From: Timema cristinae
Lineage: Eukaryota; Arthropoda; Insecta; Phasmatodea; Timematidae
Direction of reading: 5' to 3'
Assembly: GCA_039000515.1 (NCBI GenBank)
Contig: JBCFYV010000012.1
Span: forward strand, 31,798,821 to 31,862,820
DNA length: 64,000 nt
Shown here: positions 21,573 to 33,309 of the stretch, piece after piece
Layout of the letters: each line of letters opens with the position of its first letter
How positions within the stretch are numbered: the first letter of the stretch is position 1
Notes under the pieces: generated by a model
Databases searched by the model: none
What the model was told of the DNA's origin: nothing
Seen by the model: only the letters and a program-made list of their open reading frames with translations
Program-made: the position numbers and the translations under genes

Positions 21573-24432
21573 TAGGGGGCGGATTTATAGGCACTAAATT
21601 TTTTTTTAAAGGCAGGCAAATAAGCACTAAAAATCACAAAAATAGGAACATAAATAGACATTATAAAAGTAAAAAAGGCAATAAATAGGCACTAAAAAGA
21701 AAAAAAAATAGGCATAGCAATGCATAAAAAGGCACCAAAACACTCAACATTTTTATTATTCGCTCTTAAAATCCAGCATACACTTTCCATAAACACATAT
21801 TAATTACTATTAGAGTTAATTATCAAATACTTCTCGAGATTTTCAGGTGTAAATTTTGTTCTGTTGTCTGACAAAATGTTTTTATACTGTGAGAAACTTC
21901 TCTCGACTTCACATGAAGTCAATGGGCAAAACTTCAGACAAGCTATTTCAGGTGGGCTAAGCTTAACTTCTGAGAGTGATGTAGTTTGTCCTTTAAGATG
22001 TCCGCAATACTTGTCATCACTTTCCACCCAGGGTTTCGCTGCAATACTCTGTTAAATTTGTCAACGATGGGTGTGCCAACTGAGCCAGAAGCCTGATTCA
22101 GGTTTTCTTCTATTCCCCGCATTATCTTCACAGCTTTCACAAGAGGCAAATCCCTCGCCTCTAAAGCTGTGATTGCTCCAGGAAGATTTCCAGAATTGCT
22201 TTTTACGTATGTCAGATCCGCACTGACACTTGAGCAGGAGATAGCAGCATTTGCTTCTGTAATGGCGACAGCTTGTTCCTCGTCAAATGTTTGGACTACC
22301 TACAAGCAAAACTGTTGGCATAGCAAAACTCACCATTCTTTCAATATATTGTGTTCTACAAGTATAACCATTAAATTAATTTTTTTTTACAAAATTATGT
22401 GGACGGACAGGTGGAATCAATAAAACTAGTGGTAAACGCTCACTGCAATTTTAATTTGGAAACGCACCTAAAGATAGTGTATTGTATAATACCTTTTGAA
22501 TGTCACCCAGGTAATCTGCATAGTACAACGCACCATGAAGCCATGTACCCCAACGCGTTAACACTGGTTGTGGTGGCAAAGTTGTGTTGGGCAGCGCGGC
22601 CTTAAATGAGAAGATTCGTAATGGAGCCTTCAAAAACACTTTCGCGACTGTGGAAATAATAGCGTTAACATTTGGAAAACGTGATCTAATATCTTCTGCA
22701 ACCCTATGAACAGCATGCGCCAGACAAGTCACGTGAATTAACTTGGTGTAGAATACTTTTAAGCTCGCAGCCGCTTTCAACATGTAGGCCGCACTGTATG
22801 TCAGAAACACCAAAAACCTTTCGTCATTGTTTTCTGATGGACACAGGACACCTAATATAACCAAATTAACTTATTTATAATTATAATTTTTACAGGACTA
22901 ACACTGCGAATCATTAAATTAACACAGTATATCTTGTGCAATTACATTATATACTTACGCAAAGCATCACGAACTACTATGACAATTGTCGAGCTGTTGG
23001 TTGCCTCAAGCATTTTTGAAACAACCAAGTGAGGTTTCCCAGGACCGTATATTCTAGTTTTCCAACAACATTTGCAACATATCTGCCACAGCGGTCAGTG
23101 GTTTCATCAACAGTAGCCCAGATGTATGATTCTCCAAGATCTTTTCGGATTTTCTCAACTGTCTTAAACGAAATAAAAAGAATGTTTACTGTAAATAGTT
23201 TAAATCAATACAATTCAGTTAATATTTTTTAATGTCAGATAGATAATAACTGCTATTGTAAAAACTTACGGATAAATAGGTTGAATGCAAGTAGTGTTTC
23301 CTCAGAGTTGATTCGTCTGGTATCTTCATGTTGGTATATTTGTTGAGAAAAGCATTGAAATCTAGATTTTACAGCTTCTTCCATGGAATATTTGCAGCTA
23401 CCATCGCAGAGCATAAGTCAGCAGAAAATTGCTCTTGGGTTTTATCGGTATCGTTAACTTTAGGAAAAAATTGTTGAGATCCTGTTTTCTTTCCGGAATT
23501 CTTCATATGTATTGCAGTATTTTTGTGTTGCTCTAGGTGATACTTCTTCTCGCATTTTACTTAAATATTAAATATGGAAATTTTCACCCAGTAATATATG
23601 TGGATTCTACAAATTAACAAAATATCACCTAACAAGAGAACTAAGATTGCTTTTTTTTTCGATCGTAATGTTACGCTTTTGTAAATATTTCCACTTTGTC
23701 GTTGAAATCCTTCAATAAGAAATGAAACCTACTTTGAACAATAGCAAATAATCGTGATTTACTTTTAAACAGTAGACAATATATTTAATAAAAACCTTGA
23801 CTTTCAAAATTAATAATTTCATTTCCCCTTTAGAAAAGATAACTTACCTCTTTGGAACATGGCTGACAAAAAATTATTTTGCCACCCGTTGTGAAATTCC
23901 TATCACCACCAATCCACTGTTTGAATAATACACTTTTACACGATTTCTCTTTAGGCATTTTCTACTAGTTCAATAATTTACACTGAGTCCAATACAAAGA
24001 AATATTAATGAACAGATATGCACATCTAACAACAGCGTAATATACACAACCACTGAATGGACTGACACTGTTGTGCGCTAGAAGAAAATCTTTGTTGCCG
24101 GATTGACCAATCTGAACCTATCAGACCACTGGACACATGGGTTTTTCCTACCTATCACGAGTATCCACGTGGAATAAACTAAGGAGCGAAGGGGGAGGGG
24201 CAGCCGCAAGTATTTAGAAAGAAAAAAAGAGGGTGGAAGGAAGAGAGGGATAGAAAAAGGCACTTTAAGGCTCCCATTTGTAAAATAGGCATTAAACAGC
24301 AAATAGGCATTTATAGGCACTATAATAGTTATCACATTATCTTCGCAATCATGGAAAAAAACTTATACCTCAAAAGCCTACTTTTCAAAGCATAGGAATA
24401 AAAAAGGCATTTAGGGCAAAATGCGCTCCCTA
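21573..24432 (-). mobile_element. hAT transposon with perfect 8-bp target duplication
   Basis: Left 'tagggggcggattt' and complement of right 'tagggagcgcatttt' form an imperfect TIR. 'ataataac' flanks both sides (21565-21572 and 24433-24440), the 8-bp duplication characteristic of hAT. Both subterminal zones repeat 'taggca' words ('ataggcactaaa', 'aaataggcatttataggcac'), probable transposase-binding sites. A minus-strand five-exon transposase relic fills the middle. Its host site is a SINE tail, so it post-dates that SINE. Confidence 0.93.
21800..23958 (-). pseudogene. hAT transposase (BED-like finger and DUF659-like), five-exon pseudogene
   Basis: Five exons with GT-AG junctions are readable: 23958-23848, 23548-23270, 23162-22959, 22851-22493 and 22299-21800. 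Exon 1 starts MPKEKSCKSVLFKQW and holds CQPC; exon 2 supplies HLEQHKNTAIH, completing a BED-like C2H2 finger. Exon 3 has ATVDETTDRCGRY, the hAT first-Asp region. Exon 4 has IHVTCLAHAVHRVAEDIR and PVLTRWGTWL; exon 5 ends in the dimerisation motif SCEVERSFSQYK. Lesions: TAA at 23369-23371, a frameshift near 23045, a frameshift near 22000, and TYSAAYM where the family usually has an Asp before AAxYM. The protein is close to the CGGBP1-like hAT group and is inactive. Confidence 0.88.
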
Positions 24433-24487
24433 ATAATAACATAATGATACAAGGATTATTAATTAATTAAACCAAGAGCTGTGGGTA

Positions 24488-24670
24488 GTTTGGTTAGAGG
24501 AAGTGTACCCACATTAGCGTAGAAAGAAGGTGAGGAAAATAAAAGTAGTAAACCACAAGTGAATAGACGTATATATAGTCCATCTAGCCTGGATTTAAAC
24601 CCTGGCCTTCCTGGCAACATCTACATGGTAAAATGTGAGGCTGAATCCTTAGACCACTTGGCCACTGCTG
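24488..24670 (-). repeat. SINE family B fragment
   Basis: Complement of head ('tggatttaaaccctggcc', then 'ccacttggccactgctg') and part of the body ('agaggaagtgtacccacatt'). Confidence 0.65.
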
Positions 24671-24739
24671 TGGGCATATACTAGTAATTTTTTGCTCCAT
24701 CTCATAACACCCATTCGGGCTGTACACATTTTAAATAAG

Positions 24740-24900
24740 ATGATGGGTTAGAGATAATTAAAATATAATTTAGAGGAAATGTACCCGAATTTGAGAAGGA
24801 GATTGAGGAATCATCAAGGGAAAACCTCTCTTGACTGGGATTAGAATCCCAGCCTTCTCACCAATGGCACATCAGACTAAATGAGAATGGCATTTAGTCC
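24740..24900 (-). repeat. SINE family B fragment
   Basis: Second minus-strand family B copy in tandem orientation with the previous one ('tagaggaaatgtacccga', 'gggattagaatcccagcc'). Confidence 0.6.
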
Positions 24901-25094
24901 ACATATCCACTAAATCGGATTATTCAATATAGAACACGAAAAGAGGGGTGGGTTTTAAGGGAATTTAAATTCCCGTGGAGTGAATCATGAACAACTAAAT
25001 AGTCAAAAAATTTACCTCTATAACATCTGGTCGGGGCTAGAGCATAAAAAGTTTTCCATAAAGCGATTCTAGTTCATTTTATTTAAAACCGCCC

Positions 25095-25345
25095 TTATCG
25101 TTATGTGTCCTTTGACGCCGGTAAATCGCTCAACAAATCAAACATATGTTCGCCAGGGAGCCGGTGGATCTGAGTTATGAGACACACTGTAGCGAGCCAA
25201 GAATAATGCTGGGACCCTGCAGCCGCCATATTTGGCAATGCGCCTTGCTGCGACTCCCCTCCGGCCCGGGTAAGTAGAGAAGGGATGTGACTCAAACGCA
25301 CCCTGATCCCTTCATCACGATGACTAGGCCGTGGGGAATAGGGCA
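25095..25345 (-). other. GC-rich island with an ATGGCGGC motif, unassigned
   Basis: Clearly GC-richer than its surroundings. The minus strand holds an 81-residue open frame, with an internal ATG in 'ccaaatatggcggctgc' reading MAAAGSQHYSWLATVC and ending ASKDT. The AAATATGGCGGC word resembles a YY1-type promoter motif. Either a promoter or first exon of a host transcript, or an unrecognised element. No homologue recognised. Confidence 0.3.
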
Positions 25346-25604
25346 CAAGCTTTAAGGAACAAAGGGTTGACTTTAAAAATGACGTAGGTTAACTCGAACC
25401 AAGGCGTTGTTGTTTGTTTATGCCTGATCTCAACTTGAGTCGTACTCATTGTAAATGTGCGCAGCACTCACCCACCGGCTGGTTTCTAGAACACCACTGG
25501 AAGGGTTCTGACTGCTAAAACTCAGACAGAAAAAAGAACCATAGCTTCGGGATGTTTTTATTATCCCCCGTGTATCGTCTCCTCACCCTTCTGGACTAAC
25601 CGCA

Positions 25605-25790
25605 TGTTTACATAAATGGGGTAGCTTTAGAGTAAATGTACCCACATTAGCGTGGAGGTAAAGTGAGAAACAATTTAGTATAAAAACACCTTAGTACACC
25701 GAACTACGAATCCAACCCCTTTACCGTCATTGGAAAACTAGACAAGACTAGACTGTCACTCTGTCCACGTAGTCCACCGGTTTGAGTCTT
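25605..25790 (-). repeat. SINE family B fragment
   Basis: Complement of the family B body ('agagtaaatgtacccacat', 'gtgagaaacaatttag') and head ('tacgaatccaaccccttt', 'agactagactgtcac'). Confidence 0.65.
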
Positions 25791-26869
25791 CGAGATGTCT
25801 AGGATATTGAGTAGGTACTTTTTTAAGACTACCGGAGCACTCAGACGTATTGCATACATCCAGAAAACCCGCATTATTTTTAATGATCAGTTTGTTACTT
25901 CAAAATATGCTTCACGCCAAAATTGAGGGGGAGAGGAATAGGGTGAGTATAAATAAGCGCCTATGGATTTAAAAACCTTAAATTCAAAGATTTGTAATTT
26001 AAATTAATTTTAAAAAAAATGAATTACCTGTAACTCATTTTCAACAATGTTTCACGCAAAAATGGAGCAGTTTTGATATAAGTGAATTGTTAGAAACAAA
26101 AAATTAACCTTACTTTGAAAAAAATCGTTATTTAACATGATCACAATGATGTTTCGTTAAAGTTCGAGAGGGTTTTTGGCTTCAATATTTAATCGTTTCA
26201 CTTCCTAATCGATATTTAATGTTGTGAGAAATTAGTCAATGATAATAAAAGTAAAATGTAATTATGGCCTAGTGAGTTTTAATATTGTTAAACAAGATAT
26301 TAAAAAAAACATTAATAGTCTACATACAAACAATAAATTAAAGTATATAACATGCAATTAGGTTAAATAAGCCTTGTTAGTTTCCGTTAGCACCCAATCG
26401 GGATATATGCTTCTTGTTAGTTAAATATATACACATTAATTAATCATTATAAAAAATATTATTTGTTAGTTTTGATTATTTAATTCTTTGAAAAGCCATT
26501 TATACAGTTTTGAAATGTATTATGAAAAATTGTATATTCTAAATTAAATTATACAGAAAGAGATTAGAATAATAATATTCGATAATAAGTTATTAATTAG
26601 TTTGTTGTAATGAGAAGACTAAAAAATTAAAGTGTTGAATGATATGAATTGACTAATTTCTTATATGTACACTGAAGAAATATGTTCAGAGCTCCAATAT
26701 TTCGCCAAAACCATTTTCATAAAAAAAAATCCTCGAAAACCATAGCACTCAAAATAAAACATTTGATATTTGATGGAGGCTTAAGGGAATAAGGATTATT
26801 ACCTACTAAATAGTTTGGAAAATTTAAATTTAAATATATTTTTAGTCATAGTTATTTTTTATAGTACCT
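25791..26869. other. Very AT-rich spacer, no gene seen
   Basis: Long A/T runs, no credible coding frame, no paired repeat ends. Confidence 0.5.
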
Positions 26870-27324
26870 ACCTTATAAAAAATTTGGTTGTCTCCCAGAA
26901 ATGGCAACTTTCCCATTTCCTTGTGTGCATTACATATTGTTATTAATTGTTCATTGATACCAGTACGCTTATCTTTACCAACATTTAATTTTACATCTTG
27001 AGAGTAAGAAGCAATGGAGTGTCATTCCGGGAGGCCTTGGTTTAATTGTTGATTTTCATATAATTCTCGTTTTTTCGTAGACTCGCCACTACTGCAAGGT
27101 CTATCACTATCAAACACACTAGGGGAAATACTATCGCTATTTACGACCAAGAGTTTTCCCTGATCACACAATTTACGTTTTAAAAACTTGCAATACTCTC
27201 TTGATCCTAACTTCAAGGTTTATCTTGGGGATTTTTTTTAGATACGTGATATCCGAATTTATTACGTCTACCACGCCATTCACAATAAGCACAGTTGACG
27301 TCTTGTTTGTTCTTAAAAGTCGAC
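26869..27324 (-). pseudogene. Unrecognised small zinc-finger-like exon, broken
   Basis: From the ATG at 27322-27324 the minus strand reads MSTFKNKQDVNCAYCEW, then RRNKFGYHVSKKNP, a CxxC...H arrangement. A frameshift follows and the next frame continues LKLGSREYCKFLKRKLCDQG to GLPE, an in-frame TGA, then HSIASYSQDVK and KRTGINEQLITICNAHKEMG, ending at a good donor ('tataag|gtaggta'). The steady codon character across the breaks suggests a decayed exon, or a live exon with assembly errors. I do not recognise the family. Confidence 0.4.
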
Positions 27325-27429
27325 ATAATAAACCTTTGTTTCACTAAAACATCTAATTTTTTTATAAACATTTATCTATTGTACAATGTACAAACTTTAA
27401 TAGATCCACTAAAAACCACAATTTCATGG

Positions 27430-28419
27430 CTACACAATTATTACAATACACATGCGCAAATCGCCGTGTAATTAGGCCAGGTGACTGAATTCGAACTAAA
27501 ACAAAACATTGCTCACCCTTTCCTACCCTACACCGCCAGCCCGCCCCGCCAAACTACCAAACACCCGCAGTAGGGTAGGTGACTGATGACTCATCACTCA
27601 ATTAGGCCATTAGCCAGGTAGAGTTATTAGATTTTTCCTTTGCCCTTTATCTCAACCTCTGACTTCTTATTTAGAACTCAAAACATTATTTAGCCCCTAG
27701 AGACCGCAACTCTTTTGTGCTCACACCGACACTGCCTCACTATGGCACATACTGGTAATATCGGCTTTGAGTGTTATTGGCCTTTGTTTTTCATACAAAT
27801 GAAATTACCATATCCGAACCAGAATGTACTAAAAGCGTCAACAAAATTGTTGGACATTTCCCTGCCCCAAATATCCCCAGGACTGCTTTAATTTCCCCTC
27901 GAAACTCATTCGCGCGTTCGAACATATTTTGCACCCCTGGTCTTTTTCTCATTTGATTTGATGACTGCGTTGGCTGCCATATTTTTTTGGACGATTAGTT
28001 TCAATGTAATGCATTATATTCAGGTCCTGGTTTCAATGAGGTAGATTACACCTTTGTGAATTTAATATGACTATATCTACTTTTACTATACAGTAGTTGA
28101 CTAATTTCTCACAACATATTTTTGGATGTATCCTTATTAAAATGTAACAATGTTCTTCAAAAATCCCATCCTATAGTTAAGTCGTCGTTTTTTCCTCACT
28201 ATCACGTCGCGATAACTTACCTTCTCTATTGTCTAGTATTTGATTTATTTTTCTCCCTTTCCTTTTATTAGTTTAAAGGTTTTATTTTTATTTATGATAC
28301 TAAAGGTTGCGTTTGTGTTGACATGTTTAAAAACTCAAATAATAATAATAATAACCGTAAAGGGCACAAACGCCATTCAAATTCAGAGATACCAAGCACT
28401 TTTTTAAATAATAAAAATA
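27430..28419. other. Spacer with a local GC-rich patch (27510-27600)
   Basis: The patch contains 'cagcccgccccgcc' and an AP-1-like 'gatgactcatc' about 200-270 bp upstream of the ATG of the minus-strand broken exon, so it could be its promoter. No gene is recognised in the remainder. Confidence 0.3.
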
Positions 28420-28686
28420 ATAATAATTACCTATTATACTCAGCACCATGTCTTACTACCTTTCCGGGTTATACGCTTAAGTACCAATTACTCTAATGGG
28501 TTAAGAATTGGGAAGGTTGAATATAGAGGAAATAAACCCTCATTTACGTAGAGGGAGGATGGAAAGCCATTTAGGAAAACCATCCCCAGTTCACCCAAGC
28601 GAGATTCGAACTTCGATCTCCCCGTCCTAGGCAGTCTATCCCAACACGAAACTAGTGCGTTAGCTAACTACGCCACCGAGGCGGGT
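28420..28686 (-). repeat. SINE family B, nearly full length
   Basis: Minus-strand copy: tail complement 'cagcaccatgtcttactacc', body 'ggaaagccatttaggaaaac', B-box complement 'gagattcgaacttcgatc' and A-box complement 'gctaactacgccaccgaggc'. Confidence 0.85.
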
Positions 28687-30179
28687 CACACTTTTCAAAA
28701 GAAAGATTAAAAACCTACTTTGGTTTTCAGGAAAAAAGTGAACTAAGGAAATCCAATGGCTGTAATAAGCAATATTAAGTTGGATTGTTTTTTTCCTCTA
28801 CTTTCTCGCGATCTCTCGGAGAGAGTAGTATTGTGATTGTAAAAAAAGTCTAATTCGAGATTTTAATGAAGTATAAAAAGTTGTTTTTGCGATGCCGTCT
28901 GTCTATACCTCAGGCTAAAGTCGAAACGATTTTACCGTCCGGGCTGAAACTTGGTATATAGGGCTTTCATCAGATCCACCCCGAGTGGTTTTTGGTATCA
29001 TATATCTAACCCTAAAATTATAGTTAGTTTACTGAAGAGCAAGAAGAGATAAAATCGATTTTCTCAAAATCGCTCTAACAATTTTAGTTACTTTTGCATC
29101 CCGGCATTGCTTAACATTACAAATAAGATGGCAATTCTTGTTTTCCCATGAACATGACTTCAAGGGCACTTTACAATAGGATACATTTCCAATTTTGATA
29201 ATATATCCACAACTATTTGAGATACGAGTTAACTTATCATTGTAAAGTTGTAGTACTATTAAAATTAAAAATGTATTGATCTGAAATATTTTTTATAAAA
29301 TCAATCGTTTCTGAACTATAAGCAACCATGTATATTTTTTATGTGTTACTTAGAAATTTGAAATTGACTGTTAAGCTTTTTGGTGGACAGAGATGCTCTT
29401 TTTTTTTTGTCAATGTTTCAGTAACAGATTATATTAATATATTTATTCTCTTTAGCGGAGTGTTTCTACAACAGTGTATATTATTTCGTTCCATATATTT
29501 TACGAGTTCTAGTAAATTTATCTAGTTTAAGATTAAAGAGAAAGTCTAAGCGGTGGACCATAACATTTATTTTATATTCCAAAGAGAGAATTAGTTTGTT
29601 TGGTGGAATTTTATGGAAGTAGGGGCCTATGATGCTGACATATCATAAAATTTATTCCCGCTTCCAAAATTAGGATTCTTATTAGTACTCTTTATATAGT
29701 TGGATACCAACTTTGTGTATTTGAGAATACTTCATGTGAACTTTTGGCACATGACTTACAAACCAACATAACCTAGGTCAGCATGCCTAATAATGCACAA
29801 ACAGCCAAATGATTGTTACTTATTGGATAGCAAAATGAGCCTGTGTACTGATAATAAATCTCTTCGTAAACATTACCCGGAATCGAAGCGGGTTCCCTTG
29901 ACCACTCTAACCAGTTAGCTACAAGGTCCGGCAGGTAATGATTGCTAGCCTATGTAAGATGACAGTGAAACAGAAATAACCCAAGCCATTAAAAAACCAA
30001 AACGGCAAACCTCGCGACAAAGAGCTGTGCAGTGGTAATTATTCCTGTGGACATGAGCTATCGTTTTATATAGCCGCACTTATTGGTAAACAAACACTTC
30101 CGTGTAACAAGGGGATAAGAATGAACAAATATAATCGGCCTTTTTAAACATACTTGAACAAAATGGTTACACCGGGGGT
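28687..30179. other. AT-rich spacer, one tRNA-like relic, no gene seen
   Basis: Around 28890-29000 occurs a phrase ('gatgccgtctgtctatacct', 'gctgaaacttggtatatagg') of the type found in dispersed arthropod transposon debris. Near 29880-29935 there is a minus-strand tRNA-like relic. No coding frame is supported. Confidence 0.45.
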
Positions 30180-30370
30180 CACGAGGACTAAAGAGTCAAG
30201 CTCGCAATAGACTGGATTAACGGTGACGGCAAAGTATAGATTCTAATCTCGGTCGGGTGGTTAGATACGTGGGATTTTTCACTTTGGTGTTCACATTTTC
30301 CTTCCCGCTCAATTGGGGTGTATTTTCTCAACCAGTCCATTCAATTAAGTCGTAACCATTGTATTAAAAC
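30180..30370 (+). repeat. SINE family B fragment
   Basis: Head 'ggtgacggcaaagtatagat', B-box-like 'ttctaatctcggtcgggt', degraded body. Confidence 0.6.
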
Positions 30371-30424
30371 ATACCAATAAAAAGATATTTAATAATACTT
30401 GGGTTAAATAGTACAGTTATATAA

Positions 30425-30431
30425 AAATATA

Positions 30432-30463
<32 letters not shown>

Positions 30464-30640
30464 TTAATAATAGTAAACCACGCATCTTTGGGCATGATGG
30501 ATAAGGAGTAGATCTCATCTTGTCTGGTTTGCTGGTGAGGCAGAGGTCAAGATTCGGATATCGATTGGGGGTACTGAGAGTGTTTTTTTCCTAAATGGCT
30601 TTCATCTCTCGTTTTTGAGAACTTATTTGACGTATTTATG
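30425..30640 (+). repeat. (AAT)n tract followed by a SINE family B fragment
   Basis: AAT repeats at about 30430-30470, then a head-like region and the family B phrases 'gggggtactgagagtg' and 'ttttcctaaatggctttc'. Confidence 0.55.
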
Positions 30641-32008
30641 AAGTGTATGAGCCCTTAACAGTTTTGGAGATTTCACCTTCGGGGATCCTCGACCGTTTCC
30701 AAGCGTCATCCTCGCAACTATGCCTCTTACGCATCAATGTTTGGTTGGAAAAGTCCCAACCCCCATCGCCCAGGCTGTCCAACTTAACTTGGCAAACTAA
30801 CAAGACCATCGTGCAATGAACCGTGTGCATGTAGCACACTACAGCGGCGTGCCAACTTCGGGAAACTAAAACCAGCTAGAAAAAAACACAATACAAAAAC
30901 AATGCCTCCACGTAAGGGCTGTTCTAGATAAATAAAGAATTGGGGGACCGTAAATTCCTGCATGTACCAGTATTAAATTAAAATCATATGTAACATATAC
31001 ATACAAAATACAAGTCCCAGACACTAAATACATAAAGATTCATAAAGACTTTGGTTTGAATATTGATAAAAATCTGTCGATACGGTACACTGTTAGGATA
31101 GCATACACTTGAAACAGTCGACTTGTACTCCTGTCATGTATGGCACTAACAGAAAATAAATAGAATGCAAATTGAAATGACAGAAGCAATCAGGAAAGGA
31201 AAATGGATAAAAAAACTAATTCATGAAACGACTAAATGATAATGAATTTACATACAGATAAAGGCAAAAAATTATTTTCTGAATATCGGCTGGATGATAG
31301 TTTATTTAAAAATTGATTCTATGATTTCCAATACTAACACATTTTCATACATCTTCCATTTGATCCGTCCATTCATTTAACTCTCTTTCTAATGACAGTC
31401 TATCTTTTGCTCGTCATTGTTGATCTCAATTAAGTTTTAACCCTTTTCATGGCTTAAAAACATCTTTCACAAGCTGACGAAGAAAGAAGTAACGTTAACA
31501 AGAGTGTATGCTAGAAGTATGCAGAGGTTGGGAAAAAATTACTTACAATTTTTAGGTTATTAATAAAATATCTAAGCATACTTTGGAATTAATCTTCTCG
31601 AATGGTGAAATGTACACTTAGGGTGAGCAGCTGTCTTTACAGTGACGTGAACTTCGAACACGACCGAGACCGCAAACGCTGCTTTATTATCGACTCGAGC
31701 GAAAGTGCGAAGGAAAACATAACATGACCGTCAGCTAAAATTACTGGGATCGCATAGCATACCTATTAAACAATAGTAACCTCGTACTTTATCGTAGCAT
31801 TATACTATTTTATAAATCATCTAAATTAATAATGCATTGATTGTAATATTTTTTTTTTAATCCGGTTATATTAGGGTGTGGGCAGGGGTGCTGCCGCCGG
31901 CTCCAGCCAAGAGCCACCACTGCCTCCATGTCTTATTCAGTTATTTTATTTCTGAGATTATATTTCGTCCACATTGACTTGCAACTCACCCGGGCATTCA
32001 GCATATTT
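30641..32008. other. Spacer, no gene seen
   Basis: The minus frame at 30636-30839 (67 residues) has no recognisable motif. The rest is AT-rich without detectable repeats. Confidence 0.45.
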
Positions 32009-32022
32009 TAACTAATGAAGTA

Positions 32023-32286
32023 CCCGCCTCGGTGGCGTAGTTGGCTAACGCGCTTGTCGTGTTGAGCTCAACTGCTGAGGACGGGGAGATCGAGGTTCGA
32101 ATCTCGGTCGGGTGAACTGGGGGCGGTTTTTCCTAAATGGTTTCCACTCTCCCTCCACTCGCATAAATGCGGGTTCACTTCCTCTAATTCAACCTTCCTA
32201 ATTCATAATCCATTAGCGTAATTAGTACTTAAAGCGTATAACCCGAACGGGTAGTAAGACGCGGTGCTAAATATTATTATTATTAT
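32023..32286 (+). repeat. SINE family B, full-length reference copy with 14-bp target duplication
   Basis: Flanked by 'taactaatgaagta' at 32009-32022 and 32287-32300. The head has an exact pol III A box 'tggcgtagttgg' and B box 'ggttcgaatct' about 50 bp apart. The body contains 'tttttcctaaatggtttcc' and 'cataaatgcgggttcacttc', and the tail 'cccgaacgggtagtaagacg' ends in (ATT)n. Families A and B share this tail but have different heads and bodies, so they probably use the same partner LINE. The boxes look functional. Confidence 0.95.
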
Positions 32287-32300
32287 TAACTAATGAAGTA

Positions 32301-32465
32301 AGGACAAGAAAGGTAGAATTTAGATTAAGTGTATCTGCATTTGGGTGCAGGGATAGTGGAAAACCATTTAGGGAAAAATATTCTTAATACACCCGTCCGG
32401 GATTCAAGCCTCAAAATCACTTTGCCAGAAGAAATTGACTCCTAGTCCGCTTGTCCAACGATTCG
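32301..32465 (-). repeat. SINE family B fragment
   Basis: Complement of the family B body ('ggaaaaccatttagggaaaa') and B-box region ('cgggattcaagcctc'). It is duplicated, with many small indels, at about 32960-33120. Confidence 0.65.
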
Positions 32466-32609
32466 GACTATACTGTATCATTATTGTTATATTGTAAATG
32501 TCTTTACTTAAAAGGACGACCCCATATGGTATAGTAAGGTAGCAGTCAAAACTCTTTTTAATTTGCACGTTTATCACCAGGATCATTTCTTACTTAATAT
32601 AAGAGGTAA

Positions 32610-32760
32610 GAATGGCATGGGTAAATTAGCGAAAATGTATCCATATTAGGGTGGAGAGAAGATGGGGAAAAGTCACAGTAGAAACTGCATGCGGAACCGC
32701 GCCTCCATTCTCGTAGTTCCCGATCAGGATGCGAACCCTGATCTCCATATCATTACGCTT
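32610..32760 (-). repeat. SINE family B fragment
   Basis: Complement of the body ('gcgaaaatgtatccatatta') and head ('atgcgaaccctgatctcc'). Confidence 0.55.
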
Positions 32761-32804
32761 CTTATGCATTAAATTATAAACTATACATAGTCAATATTTT
32801 TTCC

Positions 32805-33209
32805 AAAAAGGGTTTCCACCTCCCCCACTCGCATAAATGCGGGTTCACTTCCTCTAATTAAACCCTTCCTTTTTCATAATCCATTAGGAAATTAGTCTTA
32901 AAGCGTATAACCCGAACGGGTGAAGCCCGGGGTGCAAAATATTATTTTTTTAAATTTTTAACTAATAAAGTAAAGGACAAGAAAGGTAAAATTTTAGATT
33001 AAGGTATCTGCATTTGGGTGCGGGGATAGTGGAAAACCATTTAGGGAAAAATATTTTTAAATACCCCGTCCGGGATTAAGCCTCAAAATCACTTTGCCAG
33101 AAGAAATTGATCCTATCCGCTTGTCCAACGATTTTGGACTATACTGATCATTATTGTTTTTATTGTAAATGTCTTTCTTAAAAGGACGACCCCCTATGGT
33201 ATAGTAAGG
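32805..33209. other. Error-rich near-copy of 32140-32550 beside an assembly gap
   Basis: The order and content of 32140-32550 are repeated (SINE B 3' half, target duplication, inverted SINE fragment, flank to 'tatggtatagtaagg') but with many single-base losses and homopolymer changes, for example 'cctcccccactcg' for 'ctccctccactcg' and 'gggtgaagcccggggtgc' for 'gggtagtaagacgcggtgc'. This pattern fits unpolished long-read sequence, not an evolutionary duplication. Confidence 0.8.
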
Positions 33210-33309
33210 NNNNNNNNNNNNNNNNNNNNNNNNNNNNNNNNNNNNNNNNNNNNNNNNNNNNNNNNNNNNNNNNNNNNNNNNNNNNNNNNNNNNNNNNNNN
33301 NNNNNNNNN
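33210..33309. other. Assembly gap (100 N)
   Basis: Exactly 100 N, the conventional placeholder for a gap of unknown size. Confidence 1.

Noticed and set aside
32140..33209. Segmental duplication of a SINE-bearing locus
   Set aside because: The pattern of homopolymer indels and the adjoining 100-N gap point to assembly error instead of a biological duplication.
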